41,256 nt of DNA from an uncultured Spirochaetales bacterium (GTDB lineage Bacteria; Spirochaetota; Spirochaetia; Sphaerochaetales; Sphaerochaetaceae): assembly GCA_945947045.1 (NCBI GenBank), contig CAMEXG010000003.1, positions 1-41,256 on the forward strand. Reading direction: 5' to 3'. Each line of letters starts with the position of its first letter. Within the stretch, counting starts at the first letter, position 1. Made by a program: the position numbers and the translations under genes. The notes under the pieces are model-generated. The model had not been told where the DNA came from, searched no databases, and saw only the letters and a list, made by a program, of their open reading frames with translations. Of this stretch, positions 32,896 through 41,256 are shown one piece after another.

Positions 32896-35357
32896 CACAA
32901 TATCAAGACCTACCTGTTTACAGACATAGAAATGAGATATTAAAGGCTCTCTCCGACAATCAAGTGATTGTTGTGGAGAGCCCTACCGGAAGTGGTAAGA
33001 CCACTCAGATTCCTCTTATTCTCAAAGATGCAGGATACGCAGAGCTAGGGGTGATAGGCATCACCCAGCCAAGGCGTATCGCCGCAATGAGCGTCTCCGA
33101 ATATATCAAGAAACAGATTGGAGATGAAGGCACTTATTGCGGATATACAATGCGCTTTCATGATACTACGGATAAAAACACAAGAATAAAGATAATGACG
33201 GACGGAATCCTTCTTCAGGAAGTAAAGGCTGATCCTTTTCTTTCCCGTTACAGCGTCATTATGGTGGACGCCGCCCATGAGAGGAGCTTGAATATCGACT
33301 TTATCCTTGGACTATTAAAAGAAATAATCAGGGAAAGAAAAGATTTGAAGATAATAATCTCTTCTGCAACAATAAACACTCAAATCTTTTCCTCTTTCTT
33401 TGACTCGGCCCCCATCGTCTCCATAGACTCCAGGCCTTATCCAGTCTCAGTATTCTATAAGCCTTTGACACTTGATAGAGAACATGAGGAAGAGTACTAC
33501 CTACAGATACAAGCGATCATAAAAAGTGTCCATGAAAGAGAGGACGGCGGAGATGTATTGGTTTTTCTTCCGGGAGAGGCGGAGATCAAGAGTTGCATTC
33601 AATCGCTTTTTGGTTCAGAGCTAATGGATGCCAGGGAGCTTGACATCTATCCTTTATATGGACGCTTAAGTAAAGAAGACCAAGAAAAAGTCTTTACTCC
33701 CACTACCATCGGACATACAAAGGTAGTGGTATCGACCAATATAGCGGAGACAAGCCTTACAATAGACGGCATCAGGTGTGTCATCGACTCAGGATGGTGT
33801 AAGATAAACTATTATAACCAGAGAAACTTTACATCGGCTTTGATTCCTTCTCTGATTTCAAAGGCATCTGCAGACCAACGAAAAGGCAGGGCTGGAAGAA
33901 CAGCTCCCGGAGTATGTTGGAGACTATATAGCGAAGACAACTACAATCGACGAAGAGAGTATAGCGAGGAAGAAATACTACACTCGGATTTGGCTGAAGT
34001 AGTACTTCGAATGTGTGAACTGGGAATATACAACCTTACATCCTTCCCTTTTGTCACACCACCACAAAAGAAGGCGCTTGAATCAGCTATCGATACTCTC
34101 AAATATATCGGAGCGGTAAAAGATAATCTTCATCTTACGAAAATCGGTGAATTGATGATTAGTTTTCCTCTTATTCCAAGACTTTCAAGGGTAATGGTGG
34201 AAGCTATTCTCAACTACCCTTCCTCCATAGAGGATGTATCTATTGCCGTCGCCTTCTTATCTACAAAAACACCTTTTATAATGCCTCCGGGAGAAGAACT
34301 TGAAGCAAGGGATGTACACCACTCTCTTGTAGACAACCCAAACGGCGACTTCGCTTCTTGGCTTAACCTCTATAAGAGATATGAAAGTATAAGGGGTGAG
34401 AAAGCAAGAGATTCTTTCTGCAACAATAGATATCTGGACAAGCAGACTATGGATGAAATATGCCATATCAAGAAACAGCTCTTGGAAATAGTCGAGGGAA
34501 TCGGCCTACCCATAGTCGAAGGTAAGACTAATATCGGGGAATACTTGATTTGTCTCGCTTCAGGCTTAAGGCAATATATCTGCAAGAGGGTGGATAAATT
34601 CTCATATCGCTCTGTAAAAGCAGATGAAATCTTAATCCATCCCGGCTCGTCTTGGTTCTCAAATAAGCCTGAGTACATTCTCGCAGGTGAGATAGTTCAG
34701 ACGACAAAAATGTATGCCAGGTCAGTCTCTCCATTAAAGCCTATGTGGATTAATGCCATAGATCCTTTCCTGCTGAAGGAACTGGATAAGAAAAACGGAG
34801 AAAAGAAGAAAGAAGTCAAGGCAAAAGTCAAAGGACCCAATACCAGCATAGCAACTCTAGAACCTTATAGAGTCGGTTCGTCACATAAAGGAAAAGGAAA
34901 GTTTGTCGTTCCTCTTACCCACTTATCACAGATAAAGACAAGGTCCAGTGTCCAAATCTGGCTTAAGTGCGGCGACTGCATCAGCATAAAGAGTGTAAAG
35001 ACCAGTAAGATCGACAAGGAACTGTCCCTTATACCGATAAAGAAGGATCCTCTCAGAGATAAGCCTAAAAAGGCCATCACACAAGAATCCAACGATGAAG
35101 AGATCTTCTCATTCCTCACTTATCTTTTAAAGCCATATAAAAGTGGAAAGAACAACTTCGTATTCCTCTCATTAAGAGAAAATGAAGGAAAGTACACATT
35201 AATCCCGGAAGCTTCTATTGAAAACGGAGTAAGGGAGACCATATATTCTCTTTCTTCTTTATTGGAGATGATTCCAAAAAGAAGAAACAATGTGAGAAAA
35301 AGAATAAACGATATTCTGACAGCCTACGAAAGAGCGGTGGATTTAGGTGAGGATTAG
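32892..35357 (+). CDS. hrpA: HrpA-type DEAH-box RNA helicase with DAAH in motif II
   Basis: An 821-residue RNA helicase-family protein. Motif I is PTGSGKTTQ (from 31), motif Ia TQPRRIAA, motif III SAT, motif V STNIAETSLTI and motif VI QRKGRAGRT. HA2- and OB-type domains follow. Motif II reads DAAH (126-129), not DEAH: the codons at 33267-33278 are GAC GCC GCC CAT. The missing Glu is the residue that activates water for ATP hydrolysis, so ATPase activity may be lost or greatly reduced. The start TTG at 32892 overlaps the hisS stop. A terminator surrounds the stop codon. Confidence 0.88.
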   Translation: MTQYQDLPVYRHRNEILKALSDNQVIVVESPTGSGKTTQIPLILKDAGYAELGVIGITQPRRIAAMSVSEYIKKQIGDEGTYCGYTMRFHDTTDKNTRIKIMTDGILLQEVKADPFLSRYSVIMVDAAHERSLNIDFILGLLKEIIRERKDLKIIISSATINTQIFSSFFDSAPIVSIDSRPYPVSVFYKPLTLDREHEEEYYLQIQAIIKSVHEREDGGDVLVFLPGEAEIKSCIQSLFGSELMDARELDIYPLYGRLSKEDQEKVFTPTTIGHTKVVVSTNIAETSLTIDGIRCVIDSGWCKINYYNQRNFTSALIPSLISKASADQRKGRAGRTAPGVCWRLYSEDNYNRRREYSEEEILHSDLAEVVLRMCELGIYNLTSFPFVTPPQKKALESAIDTLKYIGAVKDNLHLTKIGELMISFPLIPRLSRVMVEAILNYPSSIEDVSIAVAFLSTKTPFIMPPGEELEARDVHHSLVDNPNGDFASWLNLYKRYESIRGEKARDSFCNNRYLDKQTMDEICHIKKQLLEIVEGIGLPIVEGKTNIGEYLICLASGLRQYICKRVDKFSYRSVKADEILIHPGSSWFSNKPEYILAGEIVQTTKMYARSVSPLKPMWINAIDPFLLKELDKKNGEKKKEVKAKVKGPNTSIATLEPYRVGSSHKGKGKFVVPLTHLSQIKTRSSVQIWLKCGDCISIKSVKTSKIDKELSLIPIKKDPLRDKPKKAITQESNDEEIFSFLTYLLKPYKSGKNNFVFLSLRENEGKYTLIPEASIENGVRETIYSLSSLLEMIPKRRNNVRKRINDILTAYERAVDLGED

Positions 35358-35370
35358 ACCTCACCTTTAT
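35345..35370 (+). terminator. Terminator after the helicase gene, enclosing its stop codon
   Basis: An 8-bp stem (35345-35352 with 35359-35366) carries the TAG stop codon (35355-35357) in its loop and is followed by TTTAT. It overlaps the last codons of the convergent aroB gene. Confidence 0.65.
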
Positions 35371-36410
35371 ACTATCATGGCAGCCACCTGATCGTCTGAA
35401 AGGGGAGACAATACAGGTTCCCCCAAACCTTTGAGGAACACGAACTTCGTAACTCCCCCACTCTTCTTTTTATCTTTCTTTGTGGCTTCAATAAACCTTT
35501 CATAGTCCTTCTTCTGGACTTTATACTCGTCAAGGAAAGGAAACTGTGAGATGAGATCGATACACCAAAGATAGAATTCCGGAGGGGTGATACCCTGCCA
35601 AAGTCCGCTTGTAAGAGCTTTCTTCATTCCCCATACAACTGCTTCACCATGGCTTATGGAGTAATCTGTAATGCTCTCCAAGGCATGGCCGAAAGTGTGA
35701 CCAAGGTTAAGAGCGCTTCTAATACCCTTTTTCTCCATAGGATCCCGCTCAATATAACTCTTTTTCACTCTTAGAGATAAATCCACCATTTTGTCTAAAC
35801 AAAACTCATCCCTCTGCAGAATTTTATCTCTGTTGGCGAAAAGAAACTTATATAAGGAGTCATCATCCGCCAAGAATGCATGTTTCACCACTTCTCCCAT
35901 GCCACACATAAATTCTTTATCGGAAAGAGTAGACAGGACAGGAAAAGAAAGAATAACATCTTCCGCAGGATAGAAGGCCCCTACAGTATTCTTCGTGTTC
36001 TGGAAATCTATGGCAGCCTTGCCCCCCAGAGAGGCATCCACCATCGAAAGAAGAGTTGTAGGGCATAGTACAAGTCTGGCGCCTCTCATAAATAGAGATG
36101 AAGCAAGAGCCGTCATATCACAAACGACACCACCACCTATTGCAACAAAAACTCCATCTCTTGCCATGGAGCGGCTAAGGGCGAATGTGAGAATTTTCTC
36201 TATACCTTCCCAGTTTTTGTTTTCTTCTCCACTCTTTAAAACAACTGTCCGCTCTTTATCAGGGGAGTATTGAAAGGAGTTTTCATCTGTTACAATTACA
36301 TAAGAAGGAGAGAGTGAGAGAATCTTCTCATTCATTTCGTTGTTATCGGTAGTAAACCAAACGTTGGTCTTTATATCATTCTGGAGTGTTACTTCAAATC
36401 TCTTTTCCAT
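35367..36410 (-). CDS. aroB: 3-dehydroquinate synthase
   Basis: Second enzyme of the shikimate pathway, converting DAHP to 3-dehydroquinate with NAD and a divalent metal. The 347-residue protein has the NAD-binding GGGVVCDMTALASSLFMRG, PTTLLSMVDASLGGK, and the metal ligands Glu in GMGEVVKHAF and the two His of LNLGHTFGHALE. The start is ATG at 36410. The gene stands alone between convergent hrpA and divergent nifS-like genes, and is separate from the aroH operon in this window. Confidence 0.94.
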   Translation of the reverse strand: MEKRFEVTLQNDIKTNVWFTTDNNEMNEKILSLSPSYVIVTDENSFQYSPDKERTVVLKSGEENKNWEGIEKILTFALSRSMARDGVFVAIGGGVVCDMTALASSLFMRGARLVLCPTTLLSMVDASLGGKAAIDFQNTKNTVGAFYPAEDVILSFPVLSTLSDKEFMCGMGEVVKHAFLADDDSLYKFLFANRDKILQRDEFCLDKMVDLSLRVKKSYIERDPMEKKGIRSALNLGHTFGHALESITDYSISHGEAVVWGMKKALTSGLWQGITPPEFYLWCIDLISQFPFLDEYKVQKKDYERFIEATKKDKKKSGGVTKFVFLKGLGEPVLSPLSDDQVAAMIV

Positions 36411-36541
36411 AAAATGAGTCTAAATCTTTTCACTCCTTTCTTCCATATTACTTACTTTCTTTTCTTTCATGGTGATACTTTTTCTATCTATTCACTCTTC
36501 CCTTGTAGACCAAGATAAGAATAAAGAAGAAAATCCATAGT

Positions 36542-37666
36542 ATGGAAATCTACTTTGACAACGCAGCAACCACTCCCCTCTCAACAAGAGCGGCAAAAGC
36601 ATATATAGAAACAGCTACCCTTTTTCCTGGAAATCCTTCTTCAATTCATAGACTTGGCAGAAAGGCGAAAGACGAACTAGAAAGAAGAAGGAGTCATATA
36701 TCCTCCCTTTTGGGTGTAAACGAAAGAAATCTAATATTCACTTCAGGTGCAACAGAATCCATATCACTTTTTTTCTCATCTCTTCTTTGGATGGAGAAGG
36801 GTACCATTGTCGTCTCCCGCATTGAACACGAAGCTGTCACGTCATGGATGACTTATCTAAAAAAAATTGGATGGAATATTGTAAAGATCAAAGCAAAAGG
36901 TGGTCTCGTTTCTCCTGACGAACTCTATTCTTCTCTGACACCTGATACAAAAGTCGTCGCCATTATGGCCGTCAATAATGTTACCGGCGCCATTGAAGAT
37001 ACCAAGAGCCTTGTAGATTGCGTAAGAAGATTTGAAAAAGAGAATGGGAAGAAGATTCTCTTCTTCTCTGACAGCGTCCAGGCTTTGGGAAAGACAGGGC
37101 TTGATCTAAAGGGAAGCGATGTAGACGGAGCATCATTTTCAGCCCACAAAATCAACGGTCCTAGAGGCGTAGGACTTTTATATGCAAAGAATCCGGAGAT
37201 AATACGACCTATAGCTTCCGCAGGTGGACAGGAAGGCGGACACAGGGGAGGAACCGAGAACCTTCCTGGAGTCGCTGCTTTCGACGAAGCCTTGTCAGAA
37301 TGGATGGAGAATAGAGAGGAAGATGAAGAGAGGATCGGGGTATATAATAAAATACTCAGGGAAACTCTATCAAAACTTGGCTTGGAGATTATCTCTCCGG
37401 AAAATGCTTCTCCATATATCCTTTCTGTAATATCACCACTTCCTTCAGAAGTGTTTACAAGGATGCTGATGGACAAGGGGTTCTGCGTATCCTCCGGCTC
37501 TGCCTGCTCCAACAATGCAAAAGGAAAGAGCGAGGGCATACTTGAAGCCATGGGAATAAGAAATGAGAAGGCAAAGAAAGCTATAAGAATCAGCATGGGA
37601 AGAGATACAAAAGAAGAAGATGTAATAAGCCTATGTAAGGCATTTGGAGAATTAATAAATGGATGA
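36542..37666 (+). CDS. Cysteine desulfurase (NifS/IscS-like, ThiI partner)
   Basis: A PLP enzyme that removes sulfur from cysteine as a protein persulfide. The 374-residue protein carries YFDNAATTP, GNPSSIHRLGR, the PLP lysine in SAHKINGPRGVG, GGTENLPG and the catalytic Cys in SSGSACSNN. It overlaps thiI by eight bases. Pairs of this kind (NifZ-ThiI in Bacillus) supply sulfur for 4-thiouridine in tRNA, and the same job is likely here. There is no scaffold (IscU/SufU) gene nearby, which argues against a general iron-sulfur role. Confidence 0.9.
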   Translation: MEIYFDNAATTPLSTRAAKAYIETATLFPGNPSSIHRLGRKAKDELERRRSHISSLLGVNERNLIFTSGATESISLFFSSLLWMEKGTIVVSRIEHEAVTSWMTYLKKIGWNIVKIKAKGGLVSPDELYSSLTPDTKVVAIMAVNNVTGAIEDTKSLVDCVRRFEKENGKKILFFSDSVQALGKTGLDLKGSDVDGASFSAHKINGPRGVGLLYAKNPEIIRPIASAGGQEGGHRGGTENLPGVAAFDEALSEWMENREEDEERIGVYNKILRETLSKLGLEIISPENASPYILSVISPLPSEVFTRMLMDKGFCVSSGSACSNNAKGKSEGILEAMGIRNEKAKKAIRISMGRDTKEEDVISLCKAFGELING

Positions 37667-38885
37667 AAGATTATATTTGGTGAAAGAAGGAGAAATATCT
37701 CTTAAAGGTGGAAATAGAATAATGTTTGAGCGGAAGCTTAGGGCAAATATCCGCTCAAAACTTAAGCCATATGAATCACGTATGGATAAATCAAAGGGAA
37801 GAGTCTATGTCTTTGTTGATGACAAGTGTCCGGAAGAGTTGGCGGAAAAAGCCCTGTCGACAACCTTCGGCATCACCGGTTGGGCTCAAAGCGAAAGATG
37901 CAGTGAAAAATCCATCGAGTCCATAATAGAAAAAACAGAGGAAATTCTTTCCAGGCACCCTTTTGGCGATACAGGCTCCTTTAAAGTAGATGTAAGAAGA
38001 GAAGACAAGTCTTTTCCTATGGATTCCCATATGGTTGCCGTTGCTCTAGCTGATATTGTCGAGAAATACTATCCTAACCTCTCTGTCGACCTTAAGACCC
38101 CTGACTATACTCTGACTGTTGAAATAAGAAACCAGTGCTTTGTTTATACAGATAGCAAGAAAGGTGTAGGAGGACTTCCCGTAGGAACTGCAGGAAGAGG
38201 TATGCTTCTTCTTTCCGGAGGCATCGACAGCCCTGTTGCAGGATATACAATGGCAAAGCGTGGCTTAAAGCTGGATTGCTGTTATTTCCATGCATATCCG
38301 TATACTTCCGAATTGGCTCTCGATAAAGTAAAGAAGCTTGCTTCAATAATTGCTCCATACCTACAGGGAACAAGGCTTTTTGTAGTTCCTTTTACAAAAG
38401 GACAGGAGTACATAAGAGACCATGGCGTCGAAGAGGAGGCTACTCTGATGTTCAGAGCTTCTATGATGAAGACAGCTGAAAAACTGTCAAATAGATACCA
38501 TGACAAAGCTATTGTAACAGGAGAAGCAGTATCTCAAGTCGCCTCTCAGACTTTGGATGCCATGACATTTACAGACAGCATGACGGATCTCTTGGTATTG
38601 AGACCACTCTGCGGTCTTGATAAAGAAGAGATCATCGACAGGGCAAAGGCAATCGGCACATATGAAACATCCATTCTTCCCTATGAAGACTGCTGCGTCG
38701 TGTTCTCACCGAAACACCCTGTAACAAGACCGGACAAAGAAGAGATGAGGGAGCACTTTTCTTCATTGAAAATGGATGCCCTGATCGACGAAGCTGTGGA
38801 GAATACTGTTGTTTATACATTCTCGGATCAAGGGGAAGAGATTCAATCTGAGGAGGTCGGAAGGTCAGAATATGGAGAAGATTAA
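37659..38885 (+). CDS. thiI: tRNA 4-thiouridine synthase ThiI
   Basis: Adenylates U8 of tRNA and inserts sulfur to make 4-thiouridine. The 408-residue protein consists of an NFLD/THUMP region (EGEISLKGGNR at the start) and a PP-loop ATPase (LLSGGIDSPVAGY). It has the catalytic Cys pair region PYEDCCVVFSPKHP. It lacks the rhodanese domain of the E. coli enzyme, as in Firmicutes, which fits direct supply from the adjacent desulfurase. GGAGA precedes the ATG by eight bases. Its end overlaps the permease gene by 14 bases. Confidence 0.93.
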   Translation: MDERLYLVKEGEISLKGGNRIMFERKLRANIRSKLKPYESRMDKSKGRVYVFVDDKCPEELAEKALSTTFGITGWAQSERCSEKSIESIIEKTEEILSRHPFGDTGSFKVDVRREDKSFPMDSHMVAVALADIVEKYYPNLSVDLKTPDYTLTVEIRNQCFVYTDSKKGVGGLPVGTAGRGMLLLSGGIDSPVAGYTMAKRGLKLDCCYFHAYPYTSELALDKVKKLASIIAPYLQGTRLFVVPFTKGQEYIRDHGVEEEATLMFRASMMKTAEKLSNRYHDKAIVTGEAVSQVASQTLDAMTFTDSMTDLLVLRPLCGLDKEEIIDRAKAIGTYETSILPYEDCCVVFSPKHPVTRPDKEEMREHFSSLKMDALIDEAVENTVVYTFSDQGEEIQSEEVGRSEYGED

Positions 38886-40014
38886 ATCTTTCTGTAAAAA
38901 ACAAATTGTATTTGTAGTTGCATTATTTGCTTCACTTTTATCCCTCCTACTCTCCCCTCCCACAGGAGAGAGGTTTATGTCTCTCGACTGGAGAACTCTT
39001 TTTACTCTTTTTATGCTTCTCTTGGTATTGGAGGGATTTAAGAAAGAGAAAATGTTCTATCCCTTTTTTCTCCTTACAGATAGGTTTAATACAATCAAGG
39101 GACTTTCTTACTTTCTCGTCGGTGTAGTATTCTTTCTTGCCCCTTTTATTACTAATGACGTTTCTTTGGTGACATTCGTTCCTCTTACAATCATTATTTT
39201 TAAGGGAATCAATAAGGAAAAATACCTTCTTCCCACAGTAATACTAGAAAATATTGCAGCCATATCAGGAGCATTCTTAACTCCCTTCGGGAACCCCCAG
39301 AATCTATTCATCTATACAAATACAGAGGTGTCTCCTTCTTCCTTCATTCTTCACATGTTGCCGATGTGGAGTATGGGTTTATTGGGACTATTTGTTGCAG
39401 TGAACTTTATATATAGAAAGAATCCAAAAGAGCCGATATACATGAATGAAAGAATCGAACATGATGTTCCAGATTCTCAAAACAGAGGGCTTAGAGTCTT
39501 CTATCTTGCGCTTCTGGTTCTTTTGCTTGTTGAGATTGTTACTAGAGTATTTAACTTTGTAGATATTGTAATAATTGTTTTAGCAGCCCTTCTTTTGTTT
39601 GATAGGAAAGTATATAAAAAGGTCGACTACTATCTTTTGTCTACTTTCTTCTTTTTCTTCCTCTTCTCTTCCTCTATTGCCGAAATTCCATTTGTCAAAG
39701 ATTTCCTCTCTAGAAGTGTCGGCGGCAACGAGTATTGGTGGGGATTGGGAATAAGCCAGATTATTTCAAATGTTCCAGGAACCGCACTCCTCTTAGATTT
39801 CTCCAGTAACTACACGGCACTATTGTACGGAGTAAATGCAGCAGGAATGGGAACTATTGTAGGGTCGTTGGCTTCACTTATTACTTTCTCTATATACAAC
39901 AAAGAGTATCCTGATGGAAAGAAGAACTTCTTCAAGTATTTCCACTCTTTCTCTCTTTGTTTCTTAGTTCTGTATATAGTGACTGCCATTCCAATAAAGA
40001 ATTGGACTTTATAA
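38872..40014 (+). CDS. Ion-transporter superfamily permease (SLC13/ArsB-like)
   Basis: A 380-residue inner-membrane protein with about ten hydrophobic helices. The segment ISGAFLTPFGNPQNLF is the hallmark hairpin of the ion transporter (IT) superfamily (citrate, dicarboxylate, arsenite and Na+/H+ carriers), and a second half-motif appears at ISNVPGTALLLDFSSNY. The substrate cannot be told from sequence. I start at ATG 38872 (AAGG seven bases upstream, 14-base overlap with thiI) rather than the upstream in-frame ATG at 38809, which lies deep in thiI. A strong terminator follows immediately. Confidence 0.8.
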   Translation: MEKIKSFCKKQIVFVVALFASLLSLLLSPPTGERFMSLDWRTLFTLFMLLLVLEGFKKEKMFYPFFLLTDRFNTIKGLSYFLVGVVFFLAPFITNDVSLVTFVPLTIIIFKGINKEKYLLPTVILENIAAISGAFLTPFGNPQNLFIYTNTEVSPSSFILHMLPMWSMGLLGLFVAVNFIYRKNPKEPIYMNERIEHDVPDSQNRGLRVFYLALLVLLLVEIVTRVFNFVDIVIIVLAALLLFDRKVYKKVDYYLLSTFFFFFLFSSSIAEIPFVKDFLSRSVGGNEYWWGLGISQIISNVPGTALLLDFSSNYTALLYGVNAAGMGTIVGSLASLITFSIYNKEYPDGKKNFFKYFHSFSLCFLVLYIVTAIPIKNWTL

Positions 40015-40053
40015 AAAAAGGTTCGGGGATGAAAAAACCTCGAACCTTTTTTT
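40013..40053 (+). terminator. Strong Rho-independent terminator after the permease gene
   Basis: A stem of 9 bp of mostly G-C pairs (40020-40028 with 40038-40046, one G-T wobble) is extended by an A-run/T-run pairing of 7 bp, with a 9-base loop. The A/T symmetry means it could act in both directions, also ending the Rpn transcript from the other strand. Confidence 0.92.
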
Positions 40054-40066
40054 CTATAACTATAGC

Positions 40067-40291
40067 TTACTGTTTCATCTCTTTAATTCTCTTTAGAACC
40101 TCTTTCTTTTCTGTTTCGGTTTCTACCAATATTTCAAGAGCCTTTTCATAGGAATATTCTTTGGCCTCAACCAACTTGATGACATTATCAACTAAAGTAC
40201 TAATTCTACCCTCAGCCATTCCTTGCTCCTTTCCTTGTGCCAATCCTTGTTCCATTCCTTGAGAAATGCCTTGAGCTATTCCTTCAGATAT
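40067..40291 (-). pseudogene. Detached C-terminal tail of the Rpn nuclease gene
   Basis: This stretch is in the same frame as the Rpn gene upstream but is cut off by its TGA. It encodes the repetitive tail typical of Rpn proteins (EGIAQGISQGMEQG, LAQGKEQGMAEG) followed by a charged helix (VDNVIKLVEAKEYSYEKALE) and ends at TAA 40067. A start at the internal ATG 40255 would give 62 residues but has no convincing ribosome binding site. A single base change in TGA would restore a 354-residue protein. Confidence 0.75.
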
Positions 40292-41131
40292 TCATTTAGA
40301 TTTGGCATCAGCAACTGCTTTATCTTTTAAATATTCAAGAACGTCATATATAGTATCTCCTTTCACAGCATCCTCCTTTCCCAATTTTGTATCTTCATAA
40401 AAATCATAACCAGTTACAGCAATTACTGTTTTTTTGGCATTTTCATCCAAGACAGTTTTAACCAAACCATCTAGTTTATTTACATATCTTTCTACTTGAT
40501 CAAGTTCTAATAGTCTACTCATAATTTGAATAGGCATTATAGCTTCTTTCAATGGAAGGGAAAGAATTTCCAAATCCTCTTCCTTTATATCCAAGACATA
40601 TATTACCGGGATTCTCAGTGAGATTTGATACTTCATTATTTCTTCCGGCGTGTCTTCGGGAAACAAGTCACGTATATTTAGTTCCTTATTCTTTTCTATT
40701 TTATCCCACACGATTATAAGCGGAACGACAGGTAATACTTCTCCAGTTTTCTCCATAATAGAAAGGATATGAACCAAAGTGTATAGAGTCATTCTGACTT
40801 GATCCTTAATGTCCAGGTTAGTCTGATTTTCAATACAAAGGTATACTTTTCTCCCATCTGTCTTAATCCAGAGTTTTCTTATATCTCTAACGAACTCCTT
40901 TGACAGCGCTATCTTTCCTCCTTCCACACTTGTCACAGTATCTGTCTCGCTATAATCCCTTAACTCATCAGGGTTTATTATTTCATCCTTAAGAACTAAC
41001 TGAAAAATAGAGGCAAATTCTCTATTATCGCTTAATAGATGCTTCTCAGTATTATTCTTAGGCTTGCCAACAACAGAAATATGTATATTCTGTTTCCTCT
41101 TCTTCCCTTTCCCTGCATTCTTTCTCTTCAT
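40292..41131 (-). CDS. Rpn family PD-(D/E)XK nuclease / putative transposase, truncated by in-frame TGA
   Basis: A 279-residue N-terminal portion of a recombination-promoting nuclease (Rpn, transposase_31/PD-(D/E)XK) protein. The basic start KRKNAGKGKKRKQN is followed by LLSDNREFASIFQLVL, the catalytic-type segment VYLCIENQTNLD (Glu101, Gln103) and the conserved QVRMTLYTL. AGGAG precedes the ATG. The frame ends at TGA 40294-40292, and the normal C-terminal tail continues after it in the same frame. The catalytic core is intact, so a truncated protein might still act as a nuclease. No terminal repeats were found. Confidence 0.8.
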   Translation of the reverse strand: MKRKNAGKGKKRKQNIHISVVGKPKNNTEKHLLSDNREFASIFQLVLKDEIINPDELRDYSETDTVTSVEGGKIALSKEFVRDIRKLWIKTDGRKVYLCIENQTNLDIKDQVRMTLYTLVHILSIMEKTGEVLPVVPLIIVWDKIEKNKELNIRDLFPEDTPEEIMKYQISLRIPVIYVLDIKEEDLEILSLPLKEAIMPIQIMSRLLELDQVERYVNKLDGLVKTVLDENAKKTVIAVTGYDFYEDTKLGKEDAVKGDTIYDVLEYLKDKAVADAKSK

Positions 41132-41256
41132 AAATGCTCCTATGGATTAATCCAAAAAGAAAGACTCCCCAAATAGCGAAGATGCACCAAATTGAAATTT
41201 GGCACAATCCAACCTCGCACCCACCGATATCGAGGGTGAAAGGAGGAGCATAGGCA

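Noticed and set aside
36925..37596. 223-codon minus-strand ORF inside the desulfurase gene
   Set aside because: It lies wholly within a well-recognised gene on the other strand and its product is a low-complexity shadow.
38809..38871. Upstream in-frame ATG for the permease gene
   Set aside because: It would lie 77 bases inside thiI and adds a charged, non-family segment; the ATG at 38872 has a better-placed ribosome binding site.
41187..41202. Hairpin ccaaat-tgaa-atttgg upstream of the Rpn gene, considered as a terminal inverted repeat
   Set aside because: No partner copy was found at the other side of the Rpn gene, and the stem is short; the adjoining 41203-41256 reaches the window edge without an interpretable gene.

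Overview
This window looks like a chromosomal segment of a low-GC, diderm, anaerobic bacterium. The best fit is a spirochaete (Sphaerochaetaceae- or Treponema-like). That is an inference from gene content: a complete Rnf complex, Lol-type lipoprotein exporter genes, a PEGA-domain surface protein, a degenerate glycoside hydrolase 57 protein, an Rpn-type nuclease and an RF2 gene with the classical +1 frameshift. No rRNA, tRNA, CRISPR array or prophage was seen, and no gene-free stretch exceeds about 300 bases.

Layout. 1-5173 (+): the end of an S9 peptidase gene, then an ECF vitamin-type transporter (UPF0397 S component, double ATPase, EcfT). 5176-7341 (-): a tight operon for a small membrane protein, AroH chorismate mutase, a flavodoxin-family protein and a SAM hydroxide adenosyltransferase. 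7535-8827 (+): a DUF1015 protein. 8820-9792 (-): an FtsB-like protein and TsaC/Sua5. 9858-11174 (+): a membrane-anchored protein with a long Val/Glu/Lys/Pro repeat. 11272-25981 (-): about 14.7 kb of nearly gapless genes, read in the order rnfC-D-G-E-A-B, GH57-like protein, prfB, PEGA protein, ftsY, a secreted repeat protein, a Lol-like permease/ATPase/permease set and rnz. 26214-29286 (+): two mgtE magnesium-channel genes, each preceded by its own short leader ORF. 29411-30265 (+): a P-loop protein. 30310-31482 (-): pcnB. 31609-35357 (+): hisS and an HrpA-type helicase. 35367-36410 (-): aroB. 36542-40014 (+): a NifS-like desulfurase, thiI and an ion-transporter-superfamily permease. 40067-41131 (-): an Rpn nuclease gene split by an in-frame TGA.

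Most notable signal. Each mgtE gene is preceded by a small ORF with a good ribosome binding site. The peptides begin MDGDPGS and MDDGTGS, rich in Asp/Gly with a Pro in the first. In both leaders a hairpin can close over the mgtE Shine-Dalgarno sequence, and a competing pairing that uses leader-ORF sequence can open it. This resembles, without apparent homology, the enterobacterial MgtL logic, in which low magnesium disturbs translation of an acidic/proline leader. I see no M-box. I propose a translational-attenuation magnesium switch used twice in tandem; the mechanism is inference from sequence complementarity only.

Other points for a second look: a DEAH-box helicase whose motif II reads DAAH, an RF2 whose codon-recognition tripeptide reads SPY rather than SPF, a GH57-family protein that appears to have lost all its catalytic motifs, a strong terminator inside the ECF operon, and the juxtaposition of that transporter with a SAM hydrolase.
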